64,000 nucleotides of DNA. Origin: Pteria penguin (taxonomy: Eukaryota > Mollusca > Bivalvia > Pterioida > Pteriidae). The notes under the pieces are model-generated. The model ran no database searches. It saw only the letters and a program-made list of their open reading frames with translations, and was not told the origin of the DNA. The number at the start of each line of letters is the position of its first letter. Position 1 is the stretch's first letter. Positions 1 through 14,900 of this stretch are shown here, piece after piece. Both the position numbers and the translations under genes were made by a program. The stretch is from assembly GCA_035048485.1 (NCBI GenBank), contig CM068585.1, positions 17,403,501 through 17,467,500 on the forward strand. The letters are read 5' to 3'.

Positions 1-1276
1 GGAAAACAGGAATTCGACAATTTTTTGGCGGGGCTCGAACTTGGTACCTTAAGTTCAGGAGACAAGCATCGACATGATTTAGTGGTGGGTGCTAAATATA
101 AAAATTTCTAACATAATAAATGCAAGTATTTGAATTCCATGTAGGATTTTCTTTGTGGAGTGTTTGGTAAACAGAAGCCGCTTCCAACGCCCCAGGATCC
201 GAGTCTCGGCTATTGGTGTAGTCTCTCTCTGTTAACACCAGCACTTGTGTCTTTTCCAATATTTTAAATAACAAAAAGAAAAAATCAGCATTGAGTATTG
301 TTTCAATGAGTTGCATGTAGTCATTTTATGTTAGACATAATATGTAACATGAAACGACTTCGGTGAGAACGTCACCTAGCGAAAGTTATTACATGCATAT
401 GTGGTAATAATCGGCCTTGGGTAGAAAAGATCATTTAATGCTTGCAAATTTAATGACTTTTAAATATGTTCAAAATGTATGATTACATGAAAATACAAGA
501 AGTTGAATGGAAATTTGCATAAAAGGGTCATTGTTCGGCGGGATATGCTTAAATAAAGCAGATATTGTTCGCGTATTATTTGATAGCGAAGATAAATGGC
601 GGGAATTGGGAGAGAAATAGAAATACATTTGTGAATGCTAATGTTTAATTGATCGTAAAATGGTCTAGTGACCTAGATATAATTGATTTCAATCGGAATT
701 ATTTGAAAATCTAATGCGAAATTATGATCTAAGTTTCGCTATGTTTGCTATACACTTGAAATTTGTCACCCTCCCCTTTTTTTCTGTCCAATTTACTAAC
801 ATTGTTGGTTTGCCAAAATCCTTGATAAAGATAACTTGCAGGTCATGTCCCGCGTCGATAAGGGCGAGGATTTAAAGCAAGACTATGTCAAATTATTGCA
901 AATTGAATCTTTTGTTTCGCTGCTTTTCTTTTTATGCCAAGTGTCAAATAGAAAAATGAAATGTAATGTACAGATCAAAAAGTAAATATCAGGCGGAGAG
1001 AAAACGTCTCGATTTAAACCCTAGATTATCGTCTTAAGAAAGGGACAAAAATGTCACACGTGGAGAAAAAAATCTCTCGCTAAACAGACCCACACGGCTT
1101 ATAAGTCTACTTGCTTTGAATGCAGTGTCATTGTTTACAAATAGACAGATGTTTTGTTCAGAGCAACAGGCAAATAAAACATTTTTTTTTTACAGATTTT
1201 CAAATCATATTGTTCGATTCGTTGGCATTACGTATATTTACGAGCTACTATCTCTTGATTTTTTTCACTAACATAT

Positions 1277-1280
<4 letters not shown>

Positions 1281-1321
<41 letters not shown>

Positions 1322-1322
1322 G

Positions 1323-1377
<55 letters not shown>
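1281..1377. repeat. (CA)15 then (TA)n compound microsatellite
   Basis: Fifteen CA units at 1281-1310 are followed by TA units, a short tgtacatg interruption, and a long TA run to 1377. It is likely to be length-polymorphic. The open frame through it (Thr-His and Ile-Tyr runs) is an artefact of the repeat. Confidence 0.95.
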
Positions 1378-1379
<2 letters not shown>

Positions 1380-2530
1380 CACAGCAATAGATATTTATTC
1401 CTTAATAAAATTGCTTACTGATATCAATACCGGTACATCAGTATGTGTGTACTTTCAGCATTTCAATCAATGGCGTCCTTATGACACCTGTGGATTTATC
1501 CAAACATTGGCTTTGCCATATTAAATACGATGGTTCTCGTATATACCTGCGTCTATAGATGGCGCTTTAATTTTAAGGGGTCAGGTACCTTAAGATGGGG
1601 TTTAGATCTTTATCAGCACGATCTACCCCCAGCCGATGAAGGCTCAATTCTCTGCACAACTAAGGTCTTCGCGAGCATTTAAACTTTCAGACTAGAGTGT
1701 TTTTAAACTTGTCATTAAGGTGATAAATTAGAGTTGTATTTTTTTCCAACCACGAAGACTTGTGTTTTGTGAATCAAACCAGTTATTACCGAGTCAGCAT
1801 GTGGCCATATTAAATTTGTCACGTCTTTATACAGTCGTCTGTTCAGGCTTTCTCCTTTAGCCGTTCATATTTGTTCAAATATACATCTTTTTGTCCATGC
1901 CTAAGTGGCAACTTTCTGTTCCAGTATACATGAACATAGACATCGAAAAATTGTATTCCTCGCGATTTGTAATTATATGCTTAGATTTGTAAAAGGGACG
2001 GGCGGTTGGATTTGTGAAATTTACAGTGTAGGAGAGAGGTGGATCATCTTTTTATCAATCAGTAGTCGGTATAGTGTGGAGTGGTGATTTTCTAATAGAA
2101 AGAAGTTTTCTAGGTCCTACATTTTACGGTAAAAGAGATTGCATCTACATTCTGTATGGTCAAGTGTTGTGTCACGGTGACACAGCACCAACTGTTTACC
2201 TGTCTTGCATTATTATTACCCTTGCTGCCAAACAAATGTTTTGGCCCGTGACGCTGTATTTTACTGTAAATGTTCATCCACATTCCAAGCATGCGTCACA
2301 GGTGTTTGATACTGTGATGATGTTACACATGTAATTGTGATTTGGGTATTACTGGCTGGTGCAGCTGATCAGACAGGAGGCCCTTACTAATCCTGGACAT
2401 GAGGTCTCACCTCCAGTTTCCATAGATCTATGAATATCTCAGCCACGCGTTACGTTGTTGTGACATTATACACGTGCCAGTTAATTGACTATTTTACATT
2501 GCTGGACAGGGCACTTTTTAGATGGGTCTT

Positions 2531-2531
<1 letters not shown>

Positions 2532-2563
<32 letters not shown>
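2532..2563. repeat. (AG)16 microsatellite
   Basis: A pure run of about sixteen AG units in non-coding sequence about 330 bp upstream of the first visible exon. Confidence 0.93.
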
Positions 2564-2565
<2 letters not shown>

Positions 2566-2893
2566 GGTATTTTTGTATATTCTGTAATAGAGGGTAATGC
2601 AGTTTGTTGTTTGCAAGTTGAAAGGTGTATTGTGATTTTAGTATTAATATTCATGATAGAATTCTTCTGTCTTTGATGATATAAAATAATGCTATGCCCT
2701 TGACACTACTTGTATATTATACCACGTACTCGAGTACTGTCTCTTTATTCGTATGAGGTGACCCCTTTCCCCAGCTTTCAGGTCTCCTGTTAATTAATGT
2801 GCTATATTATAATACCTTTGTACTAGGTGGAGAGTTTGTGAAATTATTTCTATATAAGGGATCATTAAATAAAATTTACAATGTTTATTTTAG

Positions 2894-2958
2894 GAGTGAT
2901 AACCACAGCCAAAAAGAAGTTGGATCGAGACAACGGACATTCCCAACGTATTATTGAG
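2894..2958 (+). CDS. FAT1: FAT exon 1 of window (residues 1-21): end of a cadherin repeat
   Basis: The acceptor is tttattttag and the donor is GAG|gtaaat. After two bases of a split codon it reads VITTAKKLDRDNG, the 'G-x-I-x-x-x-x-x-LDRE' strand of a cadherin repeat. It ends in phase 0 and joins in frame to the VTVSDNG strand of the next exon, 13.7 kb away. With only 65 bp, it is supported mainly by this motif and the exact continuation. Confidence 0.85.
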
Positions 2959-5900
2959 GTAAATCGACTTTTTGCCATCATTTACTATGTGTTCATAATT
3001 TAATACACATGTACGTGTATATTATACTCTATGATTGAATCACAACGTAAAACTAAACCGCCCCAGTGAGAGAAGTTTATTGTAATTAGATCCCCCACCG
3101 ATAATCCGGAGGAGCTATAGCTTTCCCTCAGTCTGTTTGTCTGTCCGTCCGTTTGTCTGTCAAGCTGGTTTTCCAGACTTTTCAGTGTCATGCTTACAGA
3201 CACCAAGCTGAAACTTGGTAGCAAGCTTCCCCATAAGGAGTTACAGAACAAGGTCGACTTTGGTCACGGTTGACATACTTTTTCTAGAGTTATTGCCCTT
3301 TTTTCAAAATCAGTTTTCTGCACTTTTCTTGGCCATGCTTACACAAAATCAAGCTGAAACAAGGTAGTAAACTTCCCCATAAGGAGTTACAGATCAAGTT
3401 TCACCTCCCCTACCAAGAAAAAAAAAACCCCAAAGAAACAAACAAAACAAAGAACAGAAAACAAAAACAAAACAAAAACAAAAACAAACAAACAAAAAAT
3501 AAAATCAATAAAACACCTCCCTCACAAAAAAGAAAAAACTAAACAAAACATCCTTTCTTCCCCGTAATAAAACCCCAGCTTGGTACGTAAGAACCATCTT
3601 TGTTTTGCGAGTGGACAGAAAATGTGAAGGTTACTCGACTGATATTGAATACAGATGATTTATAACTTACACAGAGGAACACCTGCTCGTCTTTTGTTCA
3701 GAAAATGTTTTTCAAATTCAAATCCTTTAAGGTATGTCAGCTTCTGAGCACCGATACATGTTCTTAAACTTTTGACAGAGGATACTAGGTTATACCACTT
3801 TCAGCAAGTATGACAAAGCTGCACAAGTAGACACCGTGTGATGTTATGTAATTCTTGATTGGTCGAATTCAAAAGAAATAATCAGGTTTAGAGCAATGCT
3901 TGTAGACTTAGTTTTCAAAGGATTTTTTCAGGTGGAATAAATATCAAACAAATCCATTTTCGGTAAGGAGTTTAATTTGACTGAATAGTACTTGAAAAAT
4001 CTGAACAACATTTGATAGAATATGGAATATGGCTTATTGGTGTACTCAGACTTCTATTAGGCGATTGGTTTGTGAGAAGGAAACATGAAATCAAGATATC
4101 ACTCAAGTTGGATATTATTTGAACTCATGATAATGTATTGCAAGCAATTTAGAGTTACTTTGTTTGGCAGGTACTCCTGTGTGAGAAGGTCACAATGAAC
4201 TCAAGTCAATAAAAATGGTCTAATACGACAAATCACTCAAATTTTATCATTAAGACTTCATAATATGGCAGAGGAATTTATTCGTTGGAACATATTGTGT
4301 ATAGCAAGCAAGTCATTGAGTCTATTTTTTAAGGTTGTAAGGAGTTAAATCATTGAACTTTATGAAGTATAAGAGAGAACATCAGGCCTTGACAGAAGAT
4401 CTTTTTAAATATAGCAGTAACTAGTAACGCGTTGAGAATTTAGTCAAAAGGTAAAGGTTTTTGTATTGCAGCATTTAGAAACGACAGTCTCTTTAACTTG
4501 TTGGTCAGTTTCCTCTGAAAATACATCAACTTCTATGTTATGTGGAATTATATAGAATTCGGTCGACTCGTTTTAACAAAACTTTCCTTATTTGTCTGTC
4601 CATCTGTCCATCTGTCCATGTGTGTGGGTGTCTGTCGTCAGTGCGTTTTACAGACTTTATGGACACATTGACTTTCACTCACTGAAACAGTACACTCCAG
4701 TGTACCAAATGATATTATTGGCGATGTCGCACTTCCATATATAACTTGAAGAATTGAATTCGGCAGACTTGTGTTTCAGGATCAAGTTCATACCGCACTT
4801 TAGTTTACTCAAGCTTATGTACTGGTTGGCTTGTATCGAATTGTCTGCTAACTTTTGGGCACTGGTTTGCTCGTGTTGTCTGTTTTATGCAGATTGTAAA
4901 TTGTTTACTTGACTGTTGACGGATCGACGTCAGATCTGCTGTCAACATTGACTTTTTTCATAATTTACACTATCTCTTGTGTTGACACAATGCCATGACA
5001 AATTCAGATCTGATAGGGGCCCTTAATTCCATGGGGTTGTAAACTACGCTAACGTGTGACGAACTTGAACGAATTTACACTCATATTGTATCGGAGAAGG
5101 TTGAAATCTTGACATGAAAAATGAAATAAGGCAGATACGTTATAATTTTACGAACATGTAACAGAGTTGCAAATAATTTTTATTTTATAAATTCTATTCT
5201 GTGTACTTTTTCCGATCCCATTCATACAAATTACCACTATGTGAACGAGGACAGAATAATATCTATTCCTAAATAGAGACATTTTAGCAGCAAATTTCTT
5301 GTTAAAACTGTAGAAATATTTCACAGTATTGTCTTTGATGAACTAGTCTATGACAGTAAGATTTACAAATGTATATAGAATTCATTGAAAGATCACAGTA
5401 ATCGTTATAACATTGCTCTATTTCGCGGTGGTCACTTCGATCTGGTCATTTAATCTTTTTGTTTTGTTATGCTATAACCACTGTTTTGGTCTTTGTTTTA
5501 ATTTTGATTTTATGCCCCCGGATCGAGAGTTCGGGGGCATATTGTTTTTGTCCTGTCTGTTTGTCTGTTGTCAACTTTGACCTTGGCCATAACGTTTGAA
5601 CCGTGAGGGATAGAGACTTCGTATTTGATATGCGTACTCAAGTGATGAAGCCCTTGCAAAGGACACCAAGGTCGATGACCTTTTGACCTTCACGCTAAAA
5701 ATAGCTTTTTGGACTTTGTTGCTGCCTGGGGCATTAGTGTTTCACAGACATGGCTTGTTTTATAGTATTCATTTGCGTTTTGCTTTTGGTTGTGGCAATT
5801 TTAGCAATGTTAATACCATAGATGTCAATTTAATATTTACTGTGTAGAGGTCATTTTGCAATTTTGGCATTCAGTTGTTTCATAGAGATCTTTTTTATAG

Positions 5901-8900
5901 TGAAACGACAAACTCATATTCTAAGTGAAAAAAATGCCAAAAGTACTCAAGATTAAAAAGAGCAGAGAATTCAGGACAAATTCGAAGACTTCGCTGATTT
6001 ATTTTGAAGTTTTGTGTGAAAACTGAGAGGATGCGACACTTGCTAAATTCTTTTAGCAATATTGAGATCTACAGGTCACCCAGCAGAAAGTAGATTAATG
6101 AAAGGGTATCTAATGAGAAAAAGATTGATATAGCACTAGATCTTCACCGGTCATATTGTACATGTAATGCCAAGGAAAATAATTCCTTTATGATTGGTCA
6201 TCAGAGAGAATTGGCATGCAGAGACACATGTCCCTACATAATTACCTCTCAGACAGTTGTAATCGAACACAGTTATCCGGCAGTACACTAAGTAATATAG
6301 ATTATATTATGTCCAAGAATAATGATATGGAGACCCAATAGTGTACCGGTACTAAATACATAGAGCCACCAAATAGGATGGATCTCGTTACTTAATATTA
6401 TGCCCCAATACATATCAACTGTCTGGGGAAAAAAGCATAGTTCACGTACCTGAGCAAACAAGAGAGATGCCCAAATAATTAGCTGATTTATTCAATAAAA
6501 TAGACTAACCTATGGCAAAATATGCATAATAAATCCGAATGAATGAGACAAAACTCTGGATTAAAGCTACATCAATCACCATAAAAGTCAAGTTCCCAAG
6601 TATTAACCTGATAACACTACATCTGGTTTAGACCAGAGAATAGACCATCCAAAAACAAAAGGGAATCTAAAAAAATCCAATCAGATGACCAGATAAAGAT
6701 TAAAGATGTCCATATAAATTGACGAAGTTGTGATTATCGAAATGTCTGTTGACAGAGTATTCAATATGTATAAATCACTGTATGTTTTAAAGTGCTACCG
6801 AGACTGAAGATCACATGAAATCCATGTTTGCCATGTTAGTCCGACAATGTGTGAATGCAGCGACACTGACTGCTCGTTTTTCGGCATGTCACAATACATC
6901 GTAAGTTCTCATATACATGTGGTTACAATGCGACACAAAACGTTTCCTACAAATTCTTGTGGACGAACGTATGACGGGACGTATAATGGTATGGTGTAGT
7001 GCTTTTACCTGTGGATCTGTACGTCTGTCCACAGAGCTGTTTTAAACGAGGTACAATCCGAACCGCTTTGGCAAGGACTGACAAACTTGGCACATTTTCT
7101 CCTTATGGTAGGAAGACGACGCCTAGCATTTGTCATATTCAGAGGCCAGAGATCATTGTTATAAACCTGGTAGACAATATACAAGACTGGAAAATGTGAA
7201 ACTTAGTATACATTATCCTTAATTCAAAAGAACGACATGACAATATACAAGACTGGAAAATATGAAACTTAGTATACATTATCCTTAATTCAAAAGAACG
7301 ACATGACAATATACAAGACTGGAAAATATGAAACTTAGTATACATTATCCTTAATTCAAAAGAACGACATCCTTTGCTTACAGTGTCATTGTTATAGTTC
7401 ATTTTTACTCTTTAAGCATTGTAGATAAATTATATACAGACAGAACCGTATGGGCTAGCATCTTTAAGCTTGATGCACATACCCCTAATTACAAGAGGAT
7501 GACGCATATTGCTTTCATATTTATGATTTTTTGCACTTGAGGACGTAATATTTACTCTCTGTAGAAACTTGTTCTCTTAAGCGACGTGTGTGTGTTTGCA
7601 ACGTCAGTGTTGTTACCCATATTGCAGCTTCTGTCATTTTAGTTTCAAAGAACCTCTACGACGTCCGTTGAAATTCAGCCTCTTGGAGCATTTTTAGGAG
7701 GAAAAGTGAGTGAACTACAAAATGAAACTTAAAGTGGTCTTTAGCGTTTTGACATTTGAAGACATTTATAGGTTGCAGTGGATGATACTTTGGTAACCTT
7801 TCTTTAGCTTCAAGAATCGTGAATGAACGAACAATTTTTTTGCTTACTAGGCTTTCGTCATAATAGATAAAAGCGACTGTAGAAGTAATTCACACCGTCA
7901 CACCGTAGTGAGTTATGACTTAACGTCCTCAACAGTTGACGTTGTCTCTTCATAAACTACAGAAGAACTCGCAACCTGTTACCCGCAAGAACAATAGTAA
8001 TGGAGCAAAACCATCGCGCTGATTAAAGTCATGAGAATTCTCGAGACTCAATGAGCCTTTGCGTAAGATATTGTTCACTCTGGCAGTGTCAATTATCTCT
8101 AGCAATTGTCTGGATTGTTCTGCGATAATGCGTATACCAGATATCTTGAAAAAATGTTTGTGAAAAAAGAGAGTGTTCGGTGGGATATGATAGATACATT
8201 AGTTTTTGGAAGGAGAGTTCCTATAATTGGAATTGATTCCTGGTACGAGGGATTACGAATGCTGTGAAGCAATCAAGATTATTATCCAAAATACTTACTC
8301 ACTTAGAATTTGTATTTGGTGTAAATAAAATTTTAATCCCCCCTCACCCCGAGAAAAAGAAAGAAAATCAGCCTTTTTATCATAGTCAGTGTTGTCACTA
8401 TATTAAGACAGAGGCATGAGCAGTATGACGTAGGCGTGAGAGTGGCGAAGGGTTTACGTGTATTGAGCAGTTCAGCTCAATTTCAGCAGTTTCTTTTTTC
8501 AGTGACATCGCTACATTAAAGCGGGAGGTAACCAACCCCTTTAACAAAGTGGCACAATGCAGATTCGAGCACAGATCATGTGGACGCTAAGCCAAGCGCT
8601 TAACCATAACAGCAAAATTGCTTCTGTGACAAAATGTTTCGGCAAATGTAAAATCGTCTATTTATACACACTAATTTTAACAATACACCGACAACGATAA
8701 TAAGCAAATAAACCACGACTTATTCATATGATTAATTTTACAGTTTTTCCTTTCATGTTTTATTTAATTTTGTATTGTTGATTCTGGTAGTCATTTATCA
8801 ACTGATTGTTCTTATGACGTCATATATACAGGACAGTCATTTATGATATGAGTAACATTGAATGAAACGAGTGATTGACATTCATCATTTTAACATAAAA

Positions 8901-11900
8901 ATCCCAATAAAAATGAACACAAACAAAACGTATACATCATATTGATGAAGTCTGTCAGGTTATGAATATGCACGATTCACTTACACAGGAAGTCCGAATG
9001 TTTTCTGATATACATAATGAAGATGTATAGCTTTCACGAAATCATTAGGCACAATAAAAGTCAGGAATTTATTTTTCAGTTTAAAACGATTTCCTAATTT
9101 AGAAACGAGGAAAACTAGTGTCTGTCAGAGAAATTTCTTATTTTGTTAATTTGAATTTCAAAATAATTGGTCATAACATTTCATAAAGAACTGCATTCCA
9201 TGCTAAAAGCATTTTACATAAATTTATCACTTATCAGTAGTTTGAAAAAGAAATAAAAGTTCCCAAACTAAGTGATTAATTGGTAGAAATGGCGATAGGA
9301 GATTTGACAAGGGGCCGGGGTTATCTCCTCGACAGGAACTCTTTAGTGTGTTATCAAAGCATGAGATCACATTAAGTTTGCACGTTTTAACTTCTCTACG
9401 TCGTTACGGGTAAACTTATGCAATATGTCAAAGCCCTTCAATACATGTTTACATATATCCAATCATACATGAAAATTTACGAGCTGCCTTGTCCTTATTG
9501 AAATTGAGATAAAACTAACGAAAATATTGATAGCTCTTTTTTCTGCTCACTTCAGTCGAAGGTCAAGTGAGCTGATGTGATCTCTTCGTTCAGCGTCCAT
9601 CTGTCTGTTCGTCCGGAGTACGCTTTTCATACTTTCGATGTGGAAAGAAATAGAATATAAAAGTAATTTTTAGGATATTGTGTGCAGTTCTTGTTTTTGT
9701 ATATAACAATAAGCTTAGATGGACTTCTTTCGAAGAAATGGGAGGATTTTGATGACAATAGGTAGGTATGAAGTACCCAAGGTCCCTACAAGGGTTGCTG
9801 TTTTGCCTAGATTTGTCAAGGTGTGAATCAAGGGCAAGTGACATAAGCCCAAAACAGCATCTTCTTTTGTTTAACTTTTTCAAAACGGATGTTTAGATCA
9901 CAGGGCTTTCGGCTCATTGCCTCCCCCTCCCTCAATTATACCAATATTATATTGGTATAATTGAGGGGGACCTACGAGCCGAAAGCCCTGTATTTAGATC
10001 AACAAAGTGAGTGCAGCAGGCCCTGGCGATCTAGAAAGTTGTCTTTTAGAAGTTTCTTAAAATTTTGACGCAATTTTGTTTTGGTATTGTCGTTGGTGAA
10101 ATACACATACATTCTTAGCCTGAGAACCTCGCTTTACTGGCACATGGAAACAGAATTTGTATGACCTCTTCCCACTCCCCGCCACATACTTTCTAAGCCT
10201 TAGAAGCCCGCTTTGTTGGTACGTGGAGGCGGAATTTGTATGACCTTTCCCACTCTCCGCAACATAAATTCTAAGCCCGAGAATCCCGCTTTACTGGCAC
10301 ATGGAGACAGAATTTGTATGACCTCTGCCAACTCCCCGCCATATACTTTCTTAGCCTTAGAAGCCCGCTTTAATACAAAAACCAAAGACAAATCGTAAAT
10401 ACTTGGCGACTCATTAGACGTAGATTTATGCAGATATGACTGATTGTTTGCTTGACGTTTATTTATTTTTGCTACTTTTATGCCAAAACAGTATTCATTT
10501 TTAGAGTATTTCAGTAAAAATCTGATTAATTCGCTGTGCAAAATTTACAGTTTGTCTTAAGTTTTGTAATAAAACAGGCCCCAGCAGTTGTATTATTCCG
10601 TCTTTCAATATCCATTTAAAGTTACAGTACCTGTCTTTTTTTTTAAATCAGACTATTACCTGCCGTTGACTTGTACCTTTAGCATGATGAATGAGTATGT
10701 CTGCTCTGTGTACAGCAGTTGATCTCTAGCTTGACCCCAGTCTCTATTTTCATCTACGACAATTAGCCAACGATTGCATTAATTTCAAGAATGAAATACA
10801 GTGTCTAGTCCAGAGGGATTTATGTTCACAGCAAAGAAGTTGAACTGACGACGCACCAAACTTGGCATGTATGTGAATCATGTAGATCTATATCACGCTA
10901 GTAGAGCTGGCGCATGTTAATGGGTCGCGTGGTTTGGTGTGCGGCGTCGGAGGGAGGGGTCCCTACCTTTGTTTTATTGTGTTTTGACGTATTTATTCGA
11001 AGTAGTTGTTGACATTTTACACAAGAGCTTTTGATTCATATTGTAAGCTGAAATACGATATACTACATTTGGCCCAAGATTTGGCTACGATGTCTGTTCT
11101 CTTTAATAATGTAGAGGATTACGTATTTGAGGTGTTTACCTATCTTTAATGTAGGTTTCTCATTTCTGTGGGATACGCTTATAGTAAGTGTATATTGTAA
11201 AAGGCGGGAAATGATGATTTCGAACCCTGGACTTTCCGCTTTGTATAAAATGGTCTGCTTTCTTGCTACCTGTGCCGACAATGAGGACAATTACACATCT
11301 GGTCAGAGATTACCCTCCATGGACACAAATTTAAAGTTTTATACAACAAATTCATGATGGCTGGGCATGGCTTGAAGTATGTAACATGCAAGCCAAAAAT
11401 GTGGCCAACAGGGACTCGAACCCAAAACCTACCATGTAGATAGTTAATGATTGAACTACATAGGCTGCGGACCAAAGTCGTCACAATATCGCCAATGAAG
11501 TACATGTCATAATGTAATATACCTTATATATATTGTCTTGTTTATTCATAAAAAGTAATACAATGTGATGGCGATGCCAGGGGTATAGAGACAAAAAGTC
11601 CAAGGAATTGCGTCACAGATTAATCAAGTAGATATTTAGATGACATAAAGTACACAAAAAGGGTTTTGCAATAAATAACGCCTTATAAACGGGAAAGATA
11701 AAGTAGTTGTAAAAGCAAGAATGAGATATTAATTGAGAACTACGCATGCATTTAATATCAGTATTTAGTGATGTTATTTTGCGTTAAAAATTAAAAGGAA
11801 CATGAACAAAACAAATTGATTAAAATATTTTAATGACATGCAGTGCAAAAATCTGCAAAATGATTTAATCATGTCTTTGCGATGTTATGTTGAACAAAAA

Positions 11901-14900
11901 TTTAAATATTTTGTGAGTTAATATTATATGTATATAGTTGAAGAACATTGCTATCATTAAGATATGTACGAAAACGTAAGGTGTTAGGAGGGTAGTAATA
12001 TATATATATATATATATATATATAACGGGAAATAGGCTATCTGTATAAACGCCATCGTTATGCAATTGAATTAAATTCGTGTTTTATGTGCAACGTAAAT
12101 GATTTGAATGATAAAAGAAATTGTGCAACTGTGAGAGACCTTTGGCAATTTATTGAGTATTAAGTGATACTTATTGTATATAATAGCTATATGTGTATTG
12201 CTGTTTGTCCGTTTTGATGTATTATTTTGTCATTTGGAGGGAACATTTCAATCTGTACGTTGAGAATTTCACACGCTATTGGGTAGATGATATTTTTCAT
12301 TGAAGCACCATCCATTTTCATAATTACGTTTCAGAAATTCATCACACGTCGTTTATTTTCATTTTGTATGTTATGGAAAAAGTCGGACGAGAATAAGTTC
12401 AAATCCATTTAAATTGATTATTTGAATAAGAATCTAATAAAGAGGGGACGACAGTTCTTCCAGAGGTTATGAGGTAAATGGTGATTGAGTTTCTGTATCT
12501 TGCCCAACAGAATGTGCGAATTGTATGATGTACGAAATGACCTCGAAAGATAACAAAAGAATGCTTTTATTTTCATTACCATCTTTATATAGAAACATAC
12601 CTCTGTAATGAACAGAGTTGATGTGATTAGCGAATCAGATATCTGTTGATTTAATAAGTGTCGCATACTCCCTTTAATAATTATGATTAAACCGGAAGTT
12701 TGCAAGACCGAGATTGGGAGTTTATTTACTGTGGCAGTATAAGGGGGACAGGTGTTTTTGTCATCTTTTCTTAAATCATAAGCAAACTGCAGGTGAAAAC
12801 AAATTACTTTGCATACAAACCATAACGGCCTGGTAGAGCTAATAGCCGTAAACATGTTCTTTCTTTCGTCTTTTTCTCATTTCCTCTGGCCAGTTTTACT
12901 GTTCCAGCTGTTCAGTTTTACTATTTTGTGGGAATGGGTAATTTTCTGAGATTGGTATACCCATCAAATCGTGCTCCGTACGTTGTTCTTTACTTTCTTT
13001 TTTATGATAATAAAGATTTGATTCCCAGTTGGAATGTTCTATGTGGTGTATAAGCCATGTGCTCTTAGCCAAGTTTATAAACAAGACAATACGTTAACAC
13101 GTGTTTTATGTAAATGTAGCTCATATAATGAATAAAAGTGTCTCGTTTAGCGACTTCTTACTATAAATAATGGACCTATATACGTTGACTGTGTTGTTGA
13201 ATTTATTTTGTATAAAAGAGCTTTACTTACTAGTATTGAATATCTAAATATGCAACCGTTTGATAACAATGCTCTCTCAGTATGTTGAAAGTCAGAGCCT
13301 ATAAACCTGGGAACCACACACCAGTTATGTACGCGTTAATTAACCGTCTTAAGTCGGCTTCGTTTTAACTGTGTAATCGATTTTCTTTACGTTCAGTGTG
13401 TGTTTATTTTCTTGTTTTTACTTTGCATGTGATGGACTTTGTCATGAGATCTCTTCTCCATAGCGTACTTATTGATTTTTGATATATGTACATTAAGGTT
13501 ATTGGTCAGATATGTATTGTCTGAGAAGAGTTCTTCACAATACAATTATTGCAGCACTTATAGCATTTTATCGGAAGGACAATGCATCATATTTCCGACA
13601 TAGGGCGAGAAATGCCATCCATCTACATGTAGTGTCACTAGACATCTCGTAAAGTAGAAATTCGTCCCTAAACGTAACAATGAATTTGCTTTGCCATGGT
13701 ATTATAATTATTATTGTTATATCATTAAGATTCGAGAAAACCATCTTTATTTTAACTTCACTGAAATGCATCATTTAAGACAGTAATGGACATTCATGTT
13801 TACACAGCTATATTGCTCTGTACTTACCTGAAATATCAGGGCAACAAAGAGTTTGGGATTATTTCTACATTTTCCAAATGTAGTTAGATGAATGATTTAG
13901 ATTTTTTTCTTAAGATTATGCGAAATTTCAGTTACAGTGAAAAAACATGAGTGATTATGTTTTTAGAAATTCTTAATTCATCTGGCGGCATGGAAACAAG
14001 AAGGTAGTATACTTCCTGAACATAGTAGCACATTCGGTAATCGAACCCGGATCGTCTGTACCACAAGCCAAGCGCTTTAACAATACACAAAAAATGTGCA
14101 AGGAGGTAAATAACGAAGCGAAATGTGAGAAAGAAAATGGTGTTAATCTTTTCATTCCCTTCGATGGATATCTGACCCAAATTCTATGATTAGTTCGGAT
14201 ATTTCGGATTTCCTCTGGGATGCCCAAAGAAAAAAGTTTTTAAAGTACCGGTTCGCTAAAAATATCAAGTTCATTTCATAATTTCGTAATAGAAAAAAAG
14301 ATTGAAAAAGTAAAACTTTTTCCTTTGTGACATTATTGTAGTTAGTTATATCACTGCAAATGATATTTTGGGGTATATAAGAATCACTTCGTCTGTGATA
14401 TCACAGTGGATCTCAACCAAACGTGAATATTTATGAAGGGAATTGTCGTCGTTGGCGCTTAGAATTTTCATATTTTTTCATAAACGAAAACTACCGCGAA
14501 AGATATAGTTATACGAACCCAGATAAACAAAAAACAACAACAACAACAAAAAAAAAAAAAAAAAAAAAAAGAAAAGAAAAAAGAAAGAAAAACCACTTTC
14601 AAATATTGATGTATTAGCCGATAGCTGGTAGTTTTGAAGTTGTCCATTGGATGATGGGCATTGACGCAATTTTAGGGCTACTGTATAACACATAAAGGCG
14701 TTAAAACAGCCTCCTAGCCGCCAGCCACTACCATGGTCATTACTCATATTGAGTTATTAGCTTTTCGCTCGGGCCAGTGGTCAGTGATTGACCATTCTTC
14801 ACATGGAAATAATGGCCGCAGAGAACTTGACTAATTAAAGCTTCCCCGCCAATCACCGTCCACTCGTCTTTATGACTATTTTAAGTTCCCTTTATCGGTT

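Larger units (their letters stand above)
1..2893. other. Intron or upstream sequence before the first visible exon
   Basis: I see no cadherin-like coding segment here. The first visible exon needs an upstream exon ending in phase 1, so this is most likely intron. It is AT-rich but rich in CpG. It holds a CA/TA microsatellite (1281-1377) and a GA microsatellite (2532-2563). The sequence ggctcgaacttgg near position 35 resembles a tRNA B box on the minus strand and may be the end of a SINE cut by the window edge. Confidence 0.6.

Noticed and set aside
7139..7402. Minus-strand open frame with three copies of a 22-residue repeat
   Set aside because: Produced by three 66-bp tandem copies in an intron.
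10200..10541. 113-residue minus-strand open frame
   Set aside because: It overlaps the 78-bp tandem array, shows internal repetition from it and no recognisable domain.
11403..11470. Functional tRNA gene on the minus strand
   Set aside because: The A- and B-box-like parts are present, but the acceptor and anticodon stems do not pair, so a SINE head is more likely.
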